Translations under genes and position numbers: made by a program
Shown: piece after piece, positions 15,906 through 24,499 of the stretch
Position numbering within the stretch: the first letter of the stretch is position 1
How the letters are laid out: each line of letters opens with the position of its first letter
Assembly: GCA_964592475.1 (NCBI GenBank)
Contig: CAZQEZ010000038.1
Span: forward strand, 1 to 33,853
Direction of reading: 5' to 3'
Source: CAZQEZ01 sp964592475
Lineage (GTDB): Bacteria; Bacteroidota; Bacteroidia; Cytophagales; Cyclobacteriaceae
DNA length: 33,853 nt
The notes under the pieces: model-generated
What the model was told of the DNA's origin: nothing
Seen by the model: only the letters and a program-made list of their open reading frames with translations
Database searches by the model: none

Positions 15906-17192
15906 ATGGATTATTTCAGGGCACTCGTAGGCATACTAGTCATTCTCTTTATTGCTTTCCTTTTTTCGGAGAAAAAAAAAGCCATCAACTGGCGGCTGGT
16001 AGCCGGTGGTATGGGGCTGCAAATTATCATTGCTCTTGTGTTGCTTAAAATCACCTTTTTTGAAAATGTGTTTAAAGTAATAAGCAGAATTTTTGTTATT
16101 TTTCTAAGTTTCGCTATCGATGGCTCAGAGTTTTTGTTTGATAAACTTGCTACCGATAATTTTGGATTTATTTTCGCCTTTCAAGTGCTGCCCGTAATTA
16201 TATTTTTCTCTGCCGTAACAGCCGGTCTCTACTATCTTGGCATCCTACAGAAAATAGTATTTATTATGGCAAAGGTAATGACTAAGGCCATGAAACTTTC
16301 TGGTGCTGAGAGCTTATCGGCAGCTGGCAATGTGTTTCTGGGGCAAACAGAAGCTCCTCTTTTAGTACGGCCATTCATCCCTGCCATGACTCGTTCTGAA
16401 ATTATGTGCCTGATGACCGGCGGTATGGCCACCATTGCAGGCAGTGTTTTGGGTGCATATGTTTCCTATTTAGGAGGTTCAGATGTGGAAGAACAATCCA
16501 AGTTTGCCGCTTTTCTATTGACAGCCTCTTTGATGAATGCCCCGGCTGCAATTGTAGCCGCCAAAATATTAGTGCCGGAACAAAATATTGATAAATTAGA
16601 CACTAAGCTAAAAATTACGCGTGATAATTATGGCGTAAACCTAATTGATGCAATAACCCGTGGTGCCGGAGACGGATTAAAACTTGCCTTAAATGTAGCA
16701 GCCATGTTGTTGGTTTTTGTAGCCATTATTGCCGCTTTAAACTTCATTTTGGCTGAGGGCATTGGATCCTGGACAGGACTCAATGAATTAATTGCAGTAA
16801 ACACAAACGGACTATTTGATAAGCTTTCACTGGAATATTTATTGGGGCAAATTTTTCGTGTACTGGCATTTGTAATGGGAGTAGAATGGCAAGATACCCT
16901 GGCAGTAGGAAGTTTACTGGGTCAAAAAACAGTGATCAATGAGTTTATTGCCTACAAAAGTCTGGCCGAAATGAAAGAAACGGGTTTACTTTCATCTAAA
17001 TCAATCGTGATCTCCACTTTCGTGTTATGCGGGTTTTCTAATTTTAGTTCTATCGCAATTCAAATTGGAGGTATTGGAGGTATGGCTCCTAATCAACAGG
17101 GGCTATTATCTAAGCTGGGCATGAAAGCACTTGTGGCTGCTACTATAGCTTGTATGCTCACTGCAACTATTGCCGGAGTGCTGGTTAATTGA
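15906..17192 (+). CDS. Concentrative nucleoside transporter (CNT/NupC family)
   Basis: 428-residue inner-membrane symporter that imports nucleosides with Na+ or H+. The CNT substrate-binding signatures are present: GQTEAPLLVRPF (146-157; the Gln-Thr-Glu hairpin), NEFIAY (345-350) and CGFSNFSSIAIQIGG (375-389). Hydrophobic segments are spread over the full length, with the usual TGGMATIAGSVLGAYV block at 171-186. Start and end are complete. It is divergent from the deoR-nagB operon and ends 24 bp from the convergent AsmA-like gene. Substrate class (purine or pyrimidine nucleosides) cannot be read with confidence. Confidence 0.93.
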   Translation: MDYFRALVGILVILFIAFLFSEKKKAINWRLVAGGMGLQIIIALVLLKITFFENVFKVISRIFVIFLSFAIDGSEFLFDKLATDNFGFIFAFQVLPVIIFFSAVTAGLYYLGILQKIVFIMAKVMTKAMKLSGAESLSAAGNVFLGQTEAPLLVRPFIPAMTRSEIMCLMTGGMATIAGSVLGAYVSYLGGSDVEEQSKFAAFLLTASLMNAPAAIVAAKILVPEQNIDKLDTKLKITRDNYGVNLIDAITRGAGDGLKLALNVAAMLLVFVAIIAALNFILAEGIGSWTGLNELIAVNTNGLFDKLSLEYLLGQIFRVLAFVMGVEWQDTLAVGSLLGQKTVINEFIAYKSLAEMKETGLLSSKSIVISTFVLCGFSNFSSIAIQIGGIGGMAPNQQGLLSKLGMKALVAATIACMLTATIAGVLVN

Positions 17193-17216
17193 ATTGGTAA
17201 ATTGGTGGTCTGCTGA

Positions 17217-20207
17217 TTATTCAGATTGCTTGTCTTCCAGTTTTTTTACTAATGTTTCCCTGATCATATCCCTAAGCTCAAGTTGCTTGTTTTCCACAAC
17301 TTTCCGCCGGGAAGGACGATAAAATTCTTTGTATCGACATTTTGTCAAACTATATTCCAGGTCATCGATAGTACCTTTCACATCAATGCCCAGCTTGAGC
17401 GGCAGTGGACAGTCAACCACAGAGATATGATAATCAAACGATAAATCAAAATTATGCCTACCTGCAATTACTGCCTTGTACTTATCCATTACCAAAAGAA
17501 AAGGATAAATATCTATTTCGTTTCGGAAAATAGTAAATTCGGCAGCGAGACTGTCTACCTTGTTTTCTGTTTTCCTGTTAAACATTAGCTTTTTGGCAAT
17601 TTCGCTGAAAGTTTCGCCATCCATTAATACCAGATTTTGGCCTCTTATGGAGGAAGCACCGCGTAGGGTAGACATTTTTACGTTATAAGCAGAATCGAGA
17701 TAAGTTTCAACAGTCATGTGAAATTCGCCCTTACCAGCAAAAGAGCGAAGCATAGGCATAAGTGAATCGATGTCGGGAATTGTTTTTAATAGCTGCTCTA
17801 TTTCAACTTCCAACATGTGGTAGTCAAGCCCTAAAAACAAGTGATTTTTTCTTGGGGTGCGATAAATTGCCGTTAGGTGAATTTTAGCAGCTGTGGTAGC
17901 CAATGAATAATCATCTAAAAGTAAAATGCCATCTTTTACTCTTATATTACCATGCAAATTGCGCATAGTATCAAGGCCATAGGTAGCTTGTTTAATATCG
18001 GTATTGAGCACCAAGTCCATTCCTTTGGGTACTATGTACGGTCCTGATTCGTTGTTTTCTGAAACTTCCTCATTTAAACCTACCTCCGTATCGCTGCCAA
18101 TGCCGTTGGTCATATTCATTAGATGAGTAATGTCGGTATTGTTACTTGTAAATTTGAAATTACCTAACAGCAAAGAGTCTCCTCTAAAATAGGAGAGCGT
18201 ATTACTGAGCGTACCATTGAGTTGAAAGTCGGAATTATTGATTTTTAGTCGGCTTTCAGTTATATCAAACGTTTCAGGAGTAAAGTCCATTTTTATGGAT
18301 GGAATTTCAATGGGGTGAGTAAGCGCGGCTAAGTTTATTTGTCCTTCCTCCATTTCTAAAAAGCCATTGAACATCCATTGTTGAAAAATATCCTCCTTTG
18401 AGTCATCATTGAGAACATCTGAATCTATTTTTACTCTTTTCAATAAAAAAGCGCTCTTTCCTACATTGGTAGATAAATTTTCACTTTGATATTGCAATGT
18501 TATCTGTGGTAATGCCGGATTGGTTTCTGATGAAGAATACTGGAAATTACCCACCGGTTTATTTATTGCCAATTGAATGGTATCCATTTTAGTGGCCAGT
18601 GAATCTATCTTGAATACTACATTGGCGTGAGGAATAGCCGTGGTATCCATCACGTTTGACATTTCTACTTCAATGGCTGCATTTTTCAAATAACTTACCA
18701 CGCCATTTAACTGAGTAGCACTAAATTCATCAGATTTGAAATTGACATAAGCAAATGAAGCATTTCTGTTTTTTTTGTGATTGGGTAAACTAAAATCGAT
18801 AGCAGCCTGGTCGGTAACCAGGGTAATAGTATCGTAAACTATGTTTAAATTATTCGCTATGGCAGTACCTGCAATGGATACTTTGTCCAATTGATTATGC
18901 TCAATTTGTGCCATGCTAAAATCAGCTTTTATGCTGGTACTCAACTTACCTTTCAGGTTGGTTTTAAATTTGGCGGGAATAAAACCATTCAACTCATCCA
19001 GCTGAAAATTGCCACTTCCATCGAGCTGGAAATGCCTGCTAGTTAGCAATTTTTTAATGGTGCCTGCCAATTGCAAGTCCGACTTTGGAGTGCGCATTTC
19101 TAACTTGTTAATGCTCACTTTAGATTTCGTGTCATCTTGAAAATCGATCATTAAATTCAAATCGCTGTTGATGACATAAAGCGGTAGTGGTAATTCCTGA
19201 TAGGTTATCTTTCCATCAGTGAATTGCACGTTTCCACGATAAGCTGGCAATGATGATTCATTGTATATGCCTTTTATGGTACCCTTAGAAGTAAGTAAAC
19301 CATCCAGTTTTAATCCTTCGGCCAACTTAAAAGGTTCAAGCAACTTCATAGCTTCTTTTAATGACCAGGAAGAAAACTGATAATTTATGTCTGTAACAAT
19401 ATTACCCGCCAATGTATCATTTTCTATTACACCATCTACTGAAATGGCTATGTTGTTAACGGAGGCGGTAGCGTTTGATAAAAGCACCCGCTGCTTTGAA
19501 AGCACGATTTGGGCTGGTGCCTCCAGCTTAATATCCACGTTATTTAAATATTGATTTCCTTCGTAAGCTAACGAAACACTTGATCTCTCTATCTGTACTC
19601 TTCCACTTATACTATCTTTATCCAAGGTAGCAGATAAAGTAGCGGCCAGATCACTTATTTTACTTTGTATTTTATGAGCCTTATCGATGTAGGACAGATT
19701 TATATTTTCAAACTCTACCCCTTCCAAATTTATAAAATCTATGTCTTTATTAGTAGCAGTTTCCAGTTCGTCTTCAGCAACAGCACTATCCAGCACAAAG
19801 ACCATGTAGTTGCTATTACCAGTACTATCGTTGAAAATATTCAGGCTCCCGTTTTTAAATACCAGATCGGTAATGATCATTTGTCGCTTTTGCATAAAAG
19901 CGTTGATATCAATTAAAGCAGTGAACTCCTCTACATTAAGAAGTGTATCGTTATCTCCTCCTGGTACAGGATTGATTAGTGTGAGATTATTGATGCGAAC
20001 GCCAAAATTAGGAAAAGTACTAAAAAAAGTAGATTTAATCTCACCAATATTCGTTTGGCAGGTAATCATTTTAGTGGCTTGCTTTCTTACAATGGGTGTT
20101 AATTTTTCTGGTGTTAACACCAACCACATAATAATAGATACTGCTATAGCTAATAAAGCCAATAATGATAAAAAGGAAATGGAAAATATTTTGAGAAATT
20201 TTTTCAC
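17217..20207 (-). CDS. AsmA-like envelope protein
   Basis: 996-residue protein of the AsmA superfamily, which in Gram-negatives spans the periplasm as a lipid-conducting or outer-membrane-assembly bridge. An N-terminal transmembrane helix (about 6-31: ISFLSLLALLAIAVSIIMWLV) is followed by the typical TPEKLTPIVRKQATKMI and FPNFGVRINNLTL block, then long repetitive beta-rich segments with recurrent NLxL, DISF and FQLNGTL-like strands. The C-terminal region (about 860-960) has GKGEFHMTVETYLDSAYNVK, SIRGQNLVLMDGETFSEIA and DIDIYPFLL-type patterns of the AsmA C-terminal domain. The gene ends close to the convergent nucleoside transporter. It is 24 bp downstream of a small lipoprotein gene in the same direction, probably one operon. 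Confidence 0.85.
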   Translation of the reverse strand: MKKFLKIFSISFLSLLALLAIAVSIIMWLVLTPEKLTPIVRKQATKMITCQTNIGEIKSTFFSTFPNFGVRINNLTLINPVPGGDNDTLLNVEEFTALIDINAFMQKRQMIITDLVFKNGSLNIFNDSTGNSNYMVFVLDSAVAEDELETATNKDIDFINLEGVEFENINLSYIDKAHKIQSKISDLAATLSATLDKDSISGRVQIERSSVSLAYEGNQYLNNVDIKLEAPAQIVLSKQRVLLSNATASVNNIAISVDGVIENDTLAGNIVTDINYQFSSWSLKEAMKLLEPFKLAEGLKLDGLLTSKGTIKGIYNESSLPAYRGNVQFTDGKITYQELPLPLYVINSDLNLMIDFQDDTKSKVSINKLEMRTPKSDLQLAGTIKKLLTSRHFQLDGSGNFQLDELNGFIPAKFKTNLKGKLSTSIKADFSMAQIEHNQLDKVSIAGTAIANNLNIVYDTITLVTDQAAIDFSLPNHKKNRNASFAYVNFKSDEFSATQLNGVVSYLKNAAIEVEMSNVMDTTAIPHANVVFKIDSLATKMDTIQLAINKPVGNFQYSSSETNPALPQITLQYQSENLSTNVGKSAFLLKRVKIDSDVLNDDSKEDIFQQWMFNGFLEMEEGQINLAALTHPIEIPSIKMDFTPETFDITESRLKINNSDFQLNGTLSNTLSYFRGDSLLLGNFKFTSNNTDITHLMNMTNGIGSDTEVGLNEEVSENNESGPYIVPKGMDLVLNTDIKQATYGLDTMRNLHGNIRVKDGILLLDDYSLATTAAKIHLTAIYRTPRKNHLFLGLDYHMLEVEIEQLLKTIPDIDSLMPMLRSFAGKGEFHMTVETYLDSAYNVKMSTLRGASSIRGQNLVLMDGETFSEIAKKLMFNRKTENKVDSLAAEFTIFRNEIDIYPFLLVMDKYKAVIAGRHNFDLSFDYHISVVDCPLPLKLGIDVKGTIDDLEYSLTKCRYKEFYRPSRRKVVENKQLELRDMIRETLVKKLEDKQSE

Positions 20208-20231
20208 CGCTTTTATTATATAAAAAAACTA

Positions 20232-20603
20232 CTATTGCACTTTTACAAAAGAAAACTGCTTACCAAAATCGTCCTGGTATTTCAAAGTAGTTGAAGTAAG
20301 CTCTGTAATATCATATACTTTTGGTACGGTACCCCCGGTTTCTAACACGTGTATTTGCGTTAGTTCGGTATCTACTAATGTCCAGGTAAATTCCTGTGCC
20401 TCTGATTCTTGCACGTCGTCTCCAGTATCCCAGGTGCCTCCGGAGCCATCCTCAAGATATTTGTAAAATAATGTACCGGATCGCCATTTGCCTAATAAAA
20501 AACTTTTATTTAAAATTTCTTCTTCCACTAGTATCTCGGTACAAGAAAACATCACTGAAGAAATAATAATGGTAAAAGCAAGATAAGATAAAATTCTTTT
20601 CAT
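20232..20603 (-). CDS. Small lipoprotein, lipocalin-like
   Basis: 123-residue lipoprotein. The signal peptide MKRILSYLAFTIIISSVMFS precedes Cys21, the lipidation site. The mature part reads as a short beta-barrel: LGKWRSGTLFYKYLEDGSG, FTWTLVDTELTQI and TTLKYQDDFGKQFSFVKVQ, the pattern of Bacteroidota lipocalin-like domain proteins (WRSG/W near the N-terminus, then repeated hydrophobic strands). No enzymatic residues are visible. It sits directly upstream of the AsmA-like gene and could share its envelope role. Confidence 0.75.
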   Translation of the reverse strand: MKRILSYLAFTIIISSVMFSCTEILVEEEILNKSFLLGKWRSGTLFYKYLEDGSGGTWDTGDDVQESEAQEFTWTLVDTELTQIHVLETGGTVPKVYDITELTSTTLKYQDDFGKQFSFVKVQ

Positions 20604-21016
20604 AAAAAAGATGTTTATAATTAGTTTAGCAGTAAGCTCCTTCTCTTAGAACAACTTTTAAGCCAAAATTGATGTACAATCAAAATTAAATATTTAGGCT
20701 CACATTGTAAGGTTAATCATCGGGCAAAACTTACACACAATAAGATTTTACCCCAATTCTTTTTAACGGTTATAGCACTTTTATATGCTAAGCACGGGGC
20801 AGTTCGCCATAAGTCATCAGTTTACAGCATTGAAAATATAATGAAGAGACGCCATGGACGTTTGGCTATTTTTACAAATTCAGGTAGTCCAACCTTTAAT
20901 TATTAATTTGCTTACCCAATTTTTCTGCCGGCAAACGACCTTACTACTTTTTCGTTAATCTATTCTCAACGTAATAAAAATAAACAATTAATTAGACAAA
21001 AAACTAATAAATTTAG
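20604..21016. other. Intergenic region, no gene recognised
   Basis: Divergent region between the lipoprotein gene and the SRAP gene. I looked on both strands for open frames, hairpins with T-tracts and repeats and saw none worth a call. Promoters for both neighbours are expected here. Confidence 0.5.
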
Positions 21017-21024
21017 TATTTTTG
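21017..21024 (+). promoter_or_regulatory. -7 box (TATTTTTG) of the SRAP gene pair
   Basis: TATTTTTG matches TAnnTTTG and lies 17 bp before the ATG at 21042. A weak TTAG (20992-20995) stands 21 bp upstream, in the position of a -33 element. No inverted repeat resembling a LexA site was seen around it. Confidence 0.5.
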
Positions 21025-21041
21025 CCAAAATTAATAGACAT

Positions 21042-21701
21042 ATGTGCGGAAGATATACAGTGCAAATAGACATGATAGAACTGCACGAGCGGTTTAAAGT
21101 AGTTCTAAATGACATGTATGGGCCAAGCTCCAATTGTGCACCTACGGAAGAGCTCCCGGTAGTGACCAATCGTGCACCGGAGGAGGTTAATTATTACAGA
21201 TGGGGACTGGTGCCTTTTTGGGCCAAAGATTTAAAAATAGGCTATAAAATGATTAATGCCAGAGCCGAAACAATTACCGATAAAAAATCATTTAGTGCAC
21301 CCCTGCAAAAAAGGCGTTGCCTGGTATTGGCTGATAGCTTTTATGAATGGAAAAAACTAGATAAACAGAATAAACAGCCTTATCGTATCAGGTTGCAAGG
21401 CGGTAAGCCGTTTGCTTTTGCTGGCATTTGGGAGCATAACAAAGGATTACAAGTAAATTCTTACGCTATCATTACTACCGATGCAAATGAAATGGTGAAT
21501 CAAGTGCATGATCGAATGCCTGTAATCTTGAAACCGGAGGACGAGCAACGATGGTTGAGCGATAGCCTGGATTTGAAAGAAGCAGTGGATTTGCTCCAGC
21601 CCTACCCGGCAGAAGCCATGGAAATGTACCCGGTAAACCCAGCAGTGGGCAATGCACGTAACAAAGATCCTGAATTAACCCAACCTTGGCATGGCGCGTG
21701 A
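21042..21701 (+). CDS. SRAP-domain abasic-site crosslinking protein (YedK/HMCES family)
   Basis: 219 residues, complete. SRAP proteins lose Met1 and use Cys2 to form a stable thiazolidine crosslink with abasic sites in single-stranded DNA, protecting them from cleavage. All family catalytic residues are visible: Cys2 in MCGRYTV, Asn72 in INARAETI, Glu102 in ADSFYEW (97-103) and His156 in HDRMPVIL (156-163). The length and the surrounding blocks RWGLVPFWAKD (53-63) and FAFAGIW (124-130) are standard. The stop overlaps the next gene by 11 bp, and that gene encodes a degenerate copy of the same domain. Confidence 0.96.
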   Translation: MCGRYTVQIDMIELHERFKVVLNDMYGPSSNCAPTEELPVVTNRAPEEVNYYRWGLVPFWAKDLKIGYKMINARAETITDKKSFSAPLQKRRCLVLADSFYEWKKLDKQNKQPYRIRLQGGKPFAFAGIWEHNKGLQVNSYAIITTDANEMVNQVHDRMPVILKPEDEQRWLSDSLDLKEAVDLLQPYPAEAMEMYPVNPAVGNARNKDPELTQPWHGA

Positions 21702-22455
21702 AATTTACCAAGTACGCTATGCCATGGTTAGCAGCGTGAGTCAGCTGGAGAAAAAATTTAATCTGCAATCTGCCGTGAGCTGGCAACCCACTTACCTTGC
21801 ACGACCGGGTGAATCACATCCGGTAGTAGCCGACCGGGCTAATTATCAAATAGATACTTTTGGATGGGGCATACCTTTGCATGTAGCTGACAAAATTTAT
21901 GAAAACGTAGCTGTAGAAAATATTTTACAACACTGGAAATTGAAGCAAAATGCACGATCGCTGCTTTTAAAACTTATAAGACAAAGGCGATGCCTGGTGT
22001 TTGCCAACTGCTTCATGATAAGTAGTGAAAATGGATGGCAAAAGCCATGGTGCGTATATCTGCCTGATCAGCGACTATTTACCATAGCCGCTATTTGGAA
22101 CGTGCTTCCACAGCAAGGCTATGGCTATGCATTGCTTACCCAACCAGCCAATCATTTTTTGCGCAAGCTAAATCAATCACGAATGCCGTTAATATTGGAT
22201 GAAAAAGAGATGAAGACCTGGCTGCAAAGCAAAATCAGTTATAGTCACATCACCAGTCTACTTCGCCATGTTTATAGCTCTGCAAAGATGAATGCCTATC
22301 CAATAGACCGGAAGCTAATGCAAGAAGAGCATAACAGCAAGCAACTGCTGCAACCTATCGGTGAATTGATAATACCGGAAAGTATGCCCGTGATGAATGA
22401 AAAGCTAATCCCCCTGGGCTGGGGCCATCGTAAAGGTAACGACGATAGCTTGTAG
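21691..22455 (+). CDS. Degenerate SRAP-domain paralogue, probably non-catalytic
   Basis: 254-residue protein that follows the SRAP fold collinearly with its upstream neighbour: YQVRYAMVSSVSQLEKKF (6-23) aligns with MCGRYTVQIDMIELHERF; QPTYLARPGESHPVV with CAPTEELPVV; FGWGIP with RWGLVP; RQRRCLVFANCF (98-108) with KRRCLVLADSF; LFTIAAIWN with FAFAGIW; SRMPLILDEKEMKTWL with DRMPVILKPEDEQRWL. The active site is lost: Cys2 becomes Gln7 and is not N-terminal, the Glu of FYEW falls in FMIS (108-111), and the His before RMP becomes Gln162. The Asn/Glu of NARAE may persist as Asn72/Glu76 in NVAVEN. A tail of about 55 residues (200-254) extends beyond the normal SRAP end. The 11-bp overlap (ATG inside the upstream end) implies coupled translation. 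The intact frame argues for a selected function rather than decay. Confidence 0.85.
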   Translation: MAREIYQVRYAMVSSVSQLEKKFNLQSAVSWQPTYLARPGESHPVVADRANYQIDTFGWGIPLHVADKIYENVAVENILQHWKLKQNARSLLLKLIRQRRCLVFANCFMISSENGWQKPWCVYLPDQRLFTIAAIWNVLPQQGYGYALLTQPANHFLRKLNQSRMPLILDEKEMKTWLQSKISYSHITSLLRHVYSSAKMNAYPIDRKLMQEEHNSKQLLQPIGELIIPESMPVMNEKLIPLGWGHRKGNDDSL

Positions 22456-22458
22456 TCA

Positions 22459-23328
22459 TTATTGCTTAATCTTTTCTATCTGCTTTCGCGATATATGGTA
22501 CTTATACCATATATTTAAAACCACACCAACCAAGGTAAGCATCATGCCTACGTAAGTGAGCAAATTAAAGGATTCATCGAAAATCACGAAGCCATACATT
22601 AGAGCATAAACAATGCTAATGTAACGCAGACTGACAATTTTGGCCAGTTCTTCGGCTTGAATGGCTTTAGTCATCAGCACCTGGGCTATTTGTGTAAGTA
22701 TTCCAACAGCCAGCAATACCAACCAATCGTATCCTGTTGGCATTTCCCAGATAAATATGCTCCAAACAGCCGTGACAGGTAGAGTGACCAGCGGAAAATA
22801 GAATACAATTACTAATGGATGTTCGCTGCTTTTCATTTTACGAATAAAATTATGAGCCAATCCGGAAGAAACAGATGCCCCTAATCCCATAATTAAATAA
22901 AGTAAAGAAATGCGGGTATCGAAGCCCTGGATAACAACTATCCCGGCAAAAGCCATTAGAAAAAATAACCATTGTAAAGGTTTTACATACTCTCTTACCA
23001 GAAATACACCTAAAATAGCTGTGAATATTGGGGCCAAAAATTGAATGGTAACAGCACTGGCTAAGGGAATTTTTTGTAAGGTTTTAAAATACAAGATGAG
23101 AGCAATAGCCCCAAATACACCTCTCAAAATGAGATTAAGCTTATTGTTGCCCCAGGTAAACTCTTTTGCAGATCGTAGATAAGCAATACTTAAAAACAAT
23201 GAGATTAAGGATCGAAAAAACACGATCTCAACCGCTGGTAAATGAGGAATTAACTTTACGCATACATTCATACTGCTAAATACAAATGTTGCCAATAGCA
23301 TATACCTGACACCTTTGCTTAAAACCAT
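22459..23328 (-). CDS. EamA/DMT-family transporter
   Basis: 289-residue inner-membrane protein of the drug/metabolite transporter superfamily with ten hydrophobic segments in two EamA repeats (about 7-137 and 147-280). Landmarks are MLLATFVFSSMNVCVKLIPHLP and FFRSLISLFLSIAYL in the first helices, and FLAPIFTAILGVFLVREYV (fourth and fifth helices), the usual EamA hallmark, repeated in weaker form as RYISIVYALMYGFVIFDES. The substrate is not predictable. It is convergent with the SRAP pair, with only 3 bp between stops. Confidence 0.9.
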   Translation of the reverse strand: MVLSKGVRYMLLATFVFSSMNVCVKLIPHLPAVEIVFFRSLISLFLSIAYLRSAKEFTWGNNKLNLILRGVFGAIALILYFKTLQKIPLASAVTIQFLAPIFTAILGVFLVREYVKPLQWLFFLMAFAGIVVIQGFDTRISLLYLIMGLGASVSSGLAHNFIRKMKSSEHPLVIVFYFPLVTLPVTAVWSIFIWEMPTGYDWLVLLAVGILTQIAQVLMTKAIQAEELAKIVSLRYISIVYALMYGFVIFDESFNLLTYVGMMLTLVGVVLNIWYKYHISRKQIEKIKQ

Positions 23329-23439
23329 AAGCGCAAGTTAATAAAATTAGAGATTTATCAATTGTTGGGAGTGACTTTATAATGTGAAAAATGAAATAAA
23401 AACTTGAGCAGGTTTTTTGTTTTTACAGCATTAATAAAC

Positions 23440-23469
23440 AAAAAACCCGACCTTTAAATAAAAGCCGGG
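23440..23469 (-). terminator. Rho-independent terminator of the csbD-like gene
   Basis: CCCG (23446-23449) pairs with CGGG (23466-23469); after a small internal loop the stem continues as CTTT/AAAG around AAATA. On the minus strand it is followed by six T (23445-23440). It lies 25 bp beyond the CsbD-like stop. Confidence 0.75.
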
Positions 23470-23493
23470 CGCCACTTTTTTTGTGTCTCCAAA

Positions 23494-23679
23494 TTATATT
23501 TCAGAAATCATTCTTCTTACTTCATCTTTACTTTTTCCGGTTTTCTTTTGCAATCTACCAACTAATTCATCTTCTTTTCCTTCTTCAAATGCTAAATCAT
23601 CATCGGTAAGTTCTCCGTATTTTTGCTTAAGTTTACCTTTAGTTTCGTTCCAGTTTCCTTTTATTTTTAAATCATTCAT
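23494..23679 (-). CDS. CsbD-family general stress protein
   Basis: 61-residue hydrophilic, highly charged protein: LKIKGNWNETKGKLKQKYG (4-22), then LTDDDL and GKEDELVGRLQKKTGKSKDE. This is the whole CsbD domain, whose members are stress-induced in many bacteria (B. subtilis CsbD is SigB-dependent) without a known biochemical role. The start ATG at 23679 is the family start. A terminator follows, and it appears monocistronic. Confidence 0.93.
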   Translation of the reverse strand: MNDLKIKGNWNETKGKLKQKYGELTDDDLAFEEGKEDELVGRLQKKTGKSKDEVRRMISEI

Positions 23680-23764
23680 AATTAAAAAATTTTAACTTTA
23701 AAAAAAATGTCTTACACTAACTTAACCTTAAAAACCCGAAAATGTTAAACGTTACTAAAAATAG

Positions 23765-24355
23765 TCATTCAACAATTTTTAAAGGCTCATTCCATTGGCT
23801 CCAGCAAATTTCTGATAAATTTTTTCTGCTTCGCTCTTTAGGCCCATCATTCTCCACAATTGCCTGCTCATCTATTTTACCTATCGCGGCTACAACTATC
23901 GGTTCAAATTCTTCAGGAATTGAAAATAGTTCCTGGGCTTTATCCCTGCTAAACCCAGCCATCTGGTGAACGTACAATTTCTCTTTGGTAGCCTGCAATG
24001 TTAAAGTAGCCATGGCTTGGCCTACATCGTAACTCATGTGCGCATTGGACTTATCGTTACTTGAAAAATGCTTTTTGCCACAAGCCAAAACTATTACCGG
24101 TGCATTAGACGCCCATTGCTGATTGAATGGCACCAGTGCATCGATAATTTTTTGATAAGTAGGGCCTTCATTTTTAATGCCAATGATAAAACGCCAGGGC
24201 TGTTCATTGTAAGAAGATGCAGCCCATCGAGCAGATTCGAAAATCCTAATCAGCACATCTTCTTCTATTGTATCTTCAACAAAGGCTCGGGGACTCCAGC
24301 GTTCTTTTATATTTTCATCAAGCGCTACATTGGTTGGCGCGGTATTTTTGATCAT
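23765..24355 (-). CDS. Nitroreductase-family protein
   Basis: 196-residue FMN-dependent nitroreductase-like oxidoreductase, usually a homodimer using NAD(P)H. Visible features are the N-terminal ERWSPRAF block (about 19-26) with the FMN-contacting Arg/Ser, ARWAASSYNEQPWRFI (about 42-57), SYDVGQAMATLTLQA (helix over the flavin) and the C-terminal RSRKNLSEIC. I start at the ATG at 24355; the longer frame begins at a TTG and adds a leader without family resemblance. The physiological substrate is unknown. Confidence 0.88.
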   Translation of the reverse strand: MIKNTAPTNVALDENIKERWSPRAFVEDTIEEDVLIRIFESARWAASSYNEQPWRFIIGIKNEGPTYQKIIDALVPFNQQWASNAPVIVLACGKKHFSSNDKSNAHMSYDVGQAMATLTLQATKEKLYVHQMAGFSRDKAQELFSIPEEFEPIVVAAIGKIDEQAIVENDGPKERSRKNLSEICWSQWNEPLKIVE

Positions 24356-24499
24356 AGTATAAAATTGTTTTTGATTAACGATAGCTATTAACAATAGTTA
24401 AACTTCAATGTTTTATTGGCAAAATCATCTTTTTGCAAGTGATTACTTAAAAAGTTGGTTTTCTGCGTTTTTTAAAGAAGATAATATAAATGGAACAAG

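Noticed and set aside
16232..16591. Frames on both strands inside the nucleoside transporter gene
   Set aside because: They are shadows of the transporter coding sequence, which has all family motifs.
21475..21786. Minus-strand frame opposite the end of the SRAP gene
   Set aside because: Shadow of two overlapping plus-strand genes.
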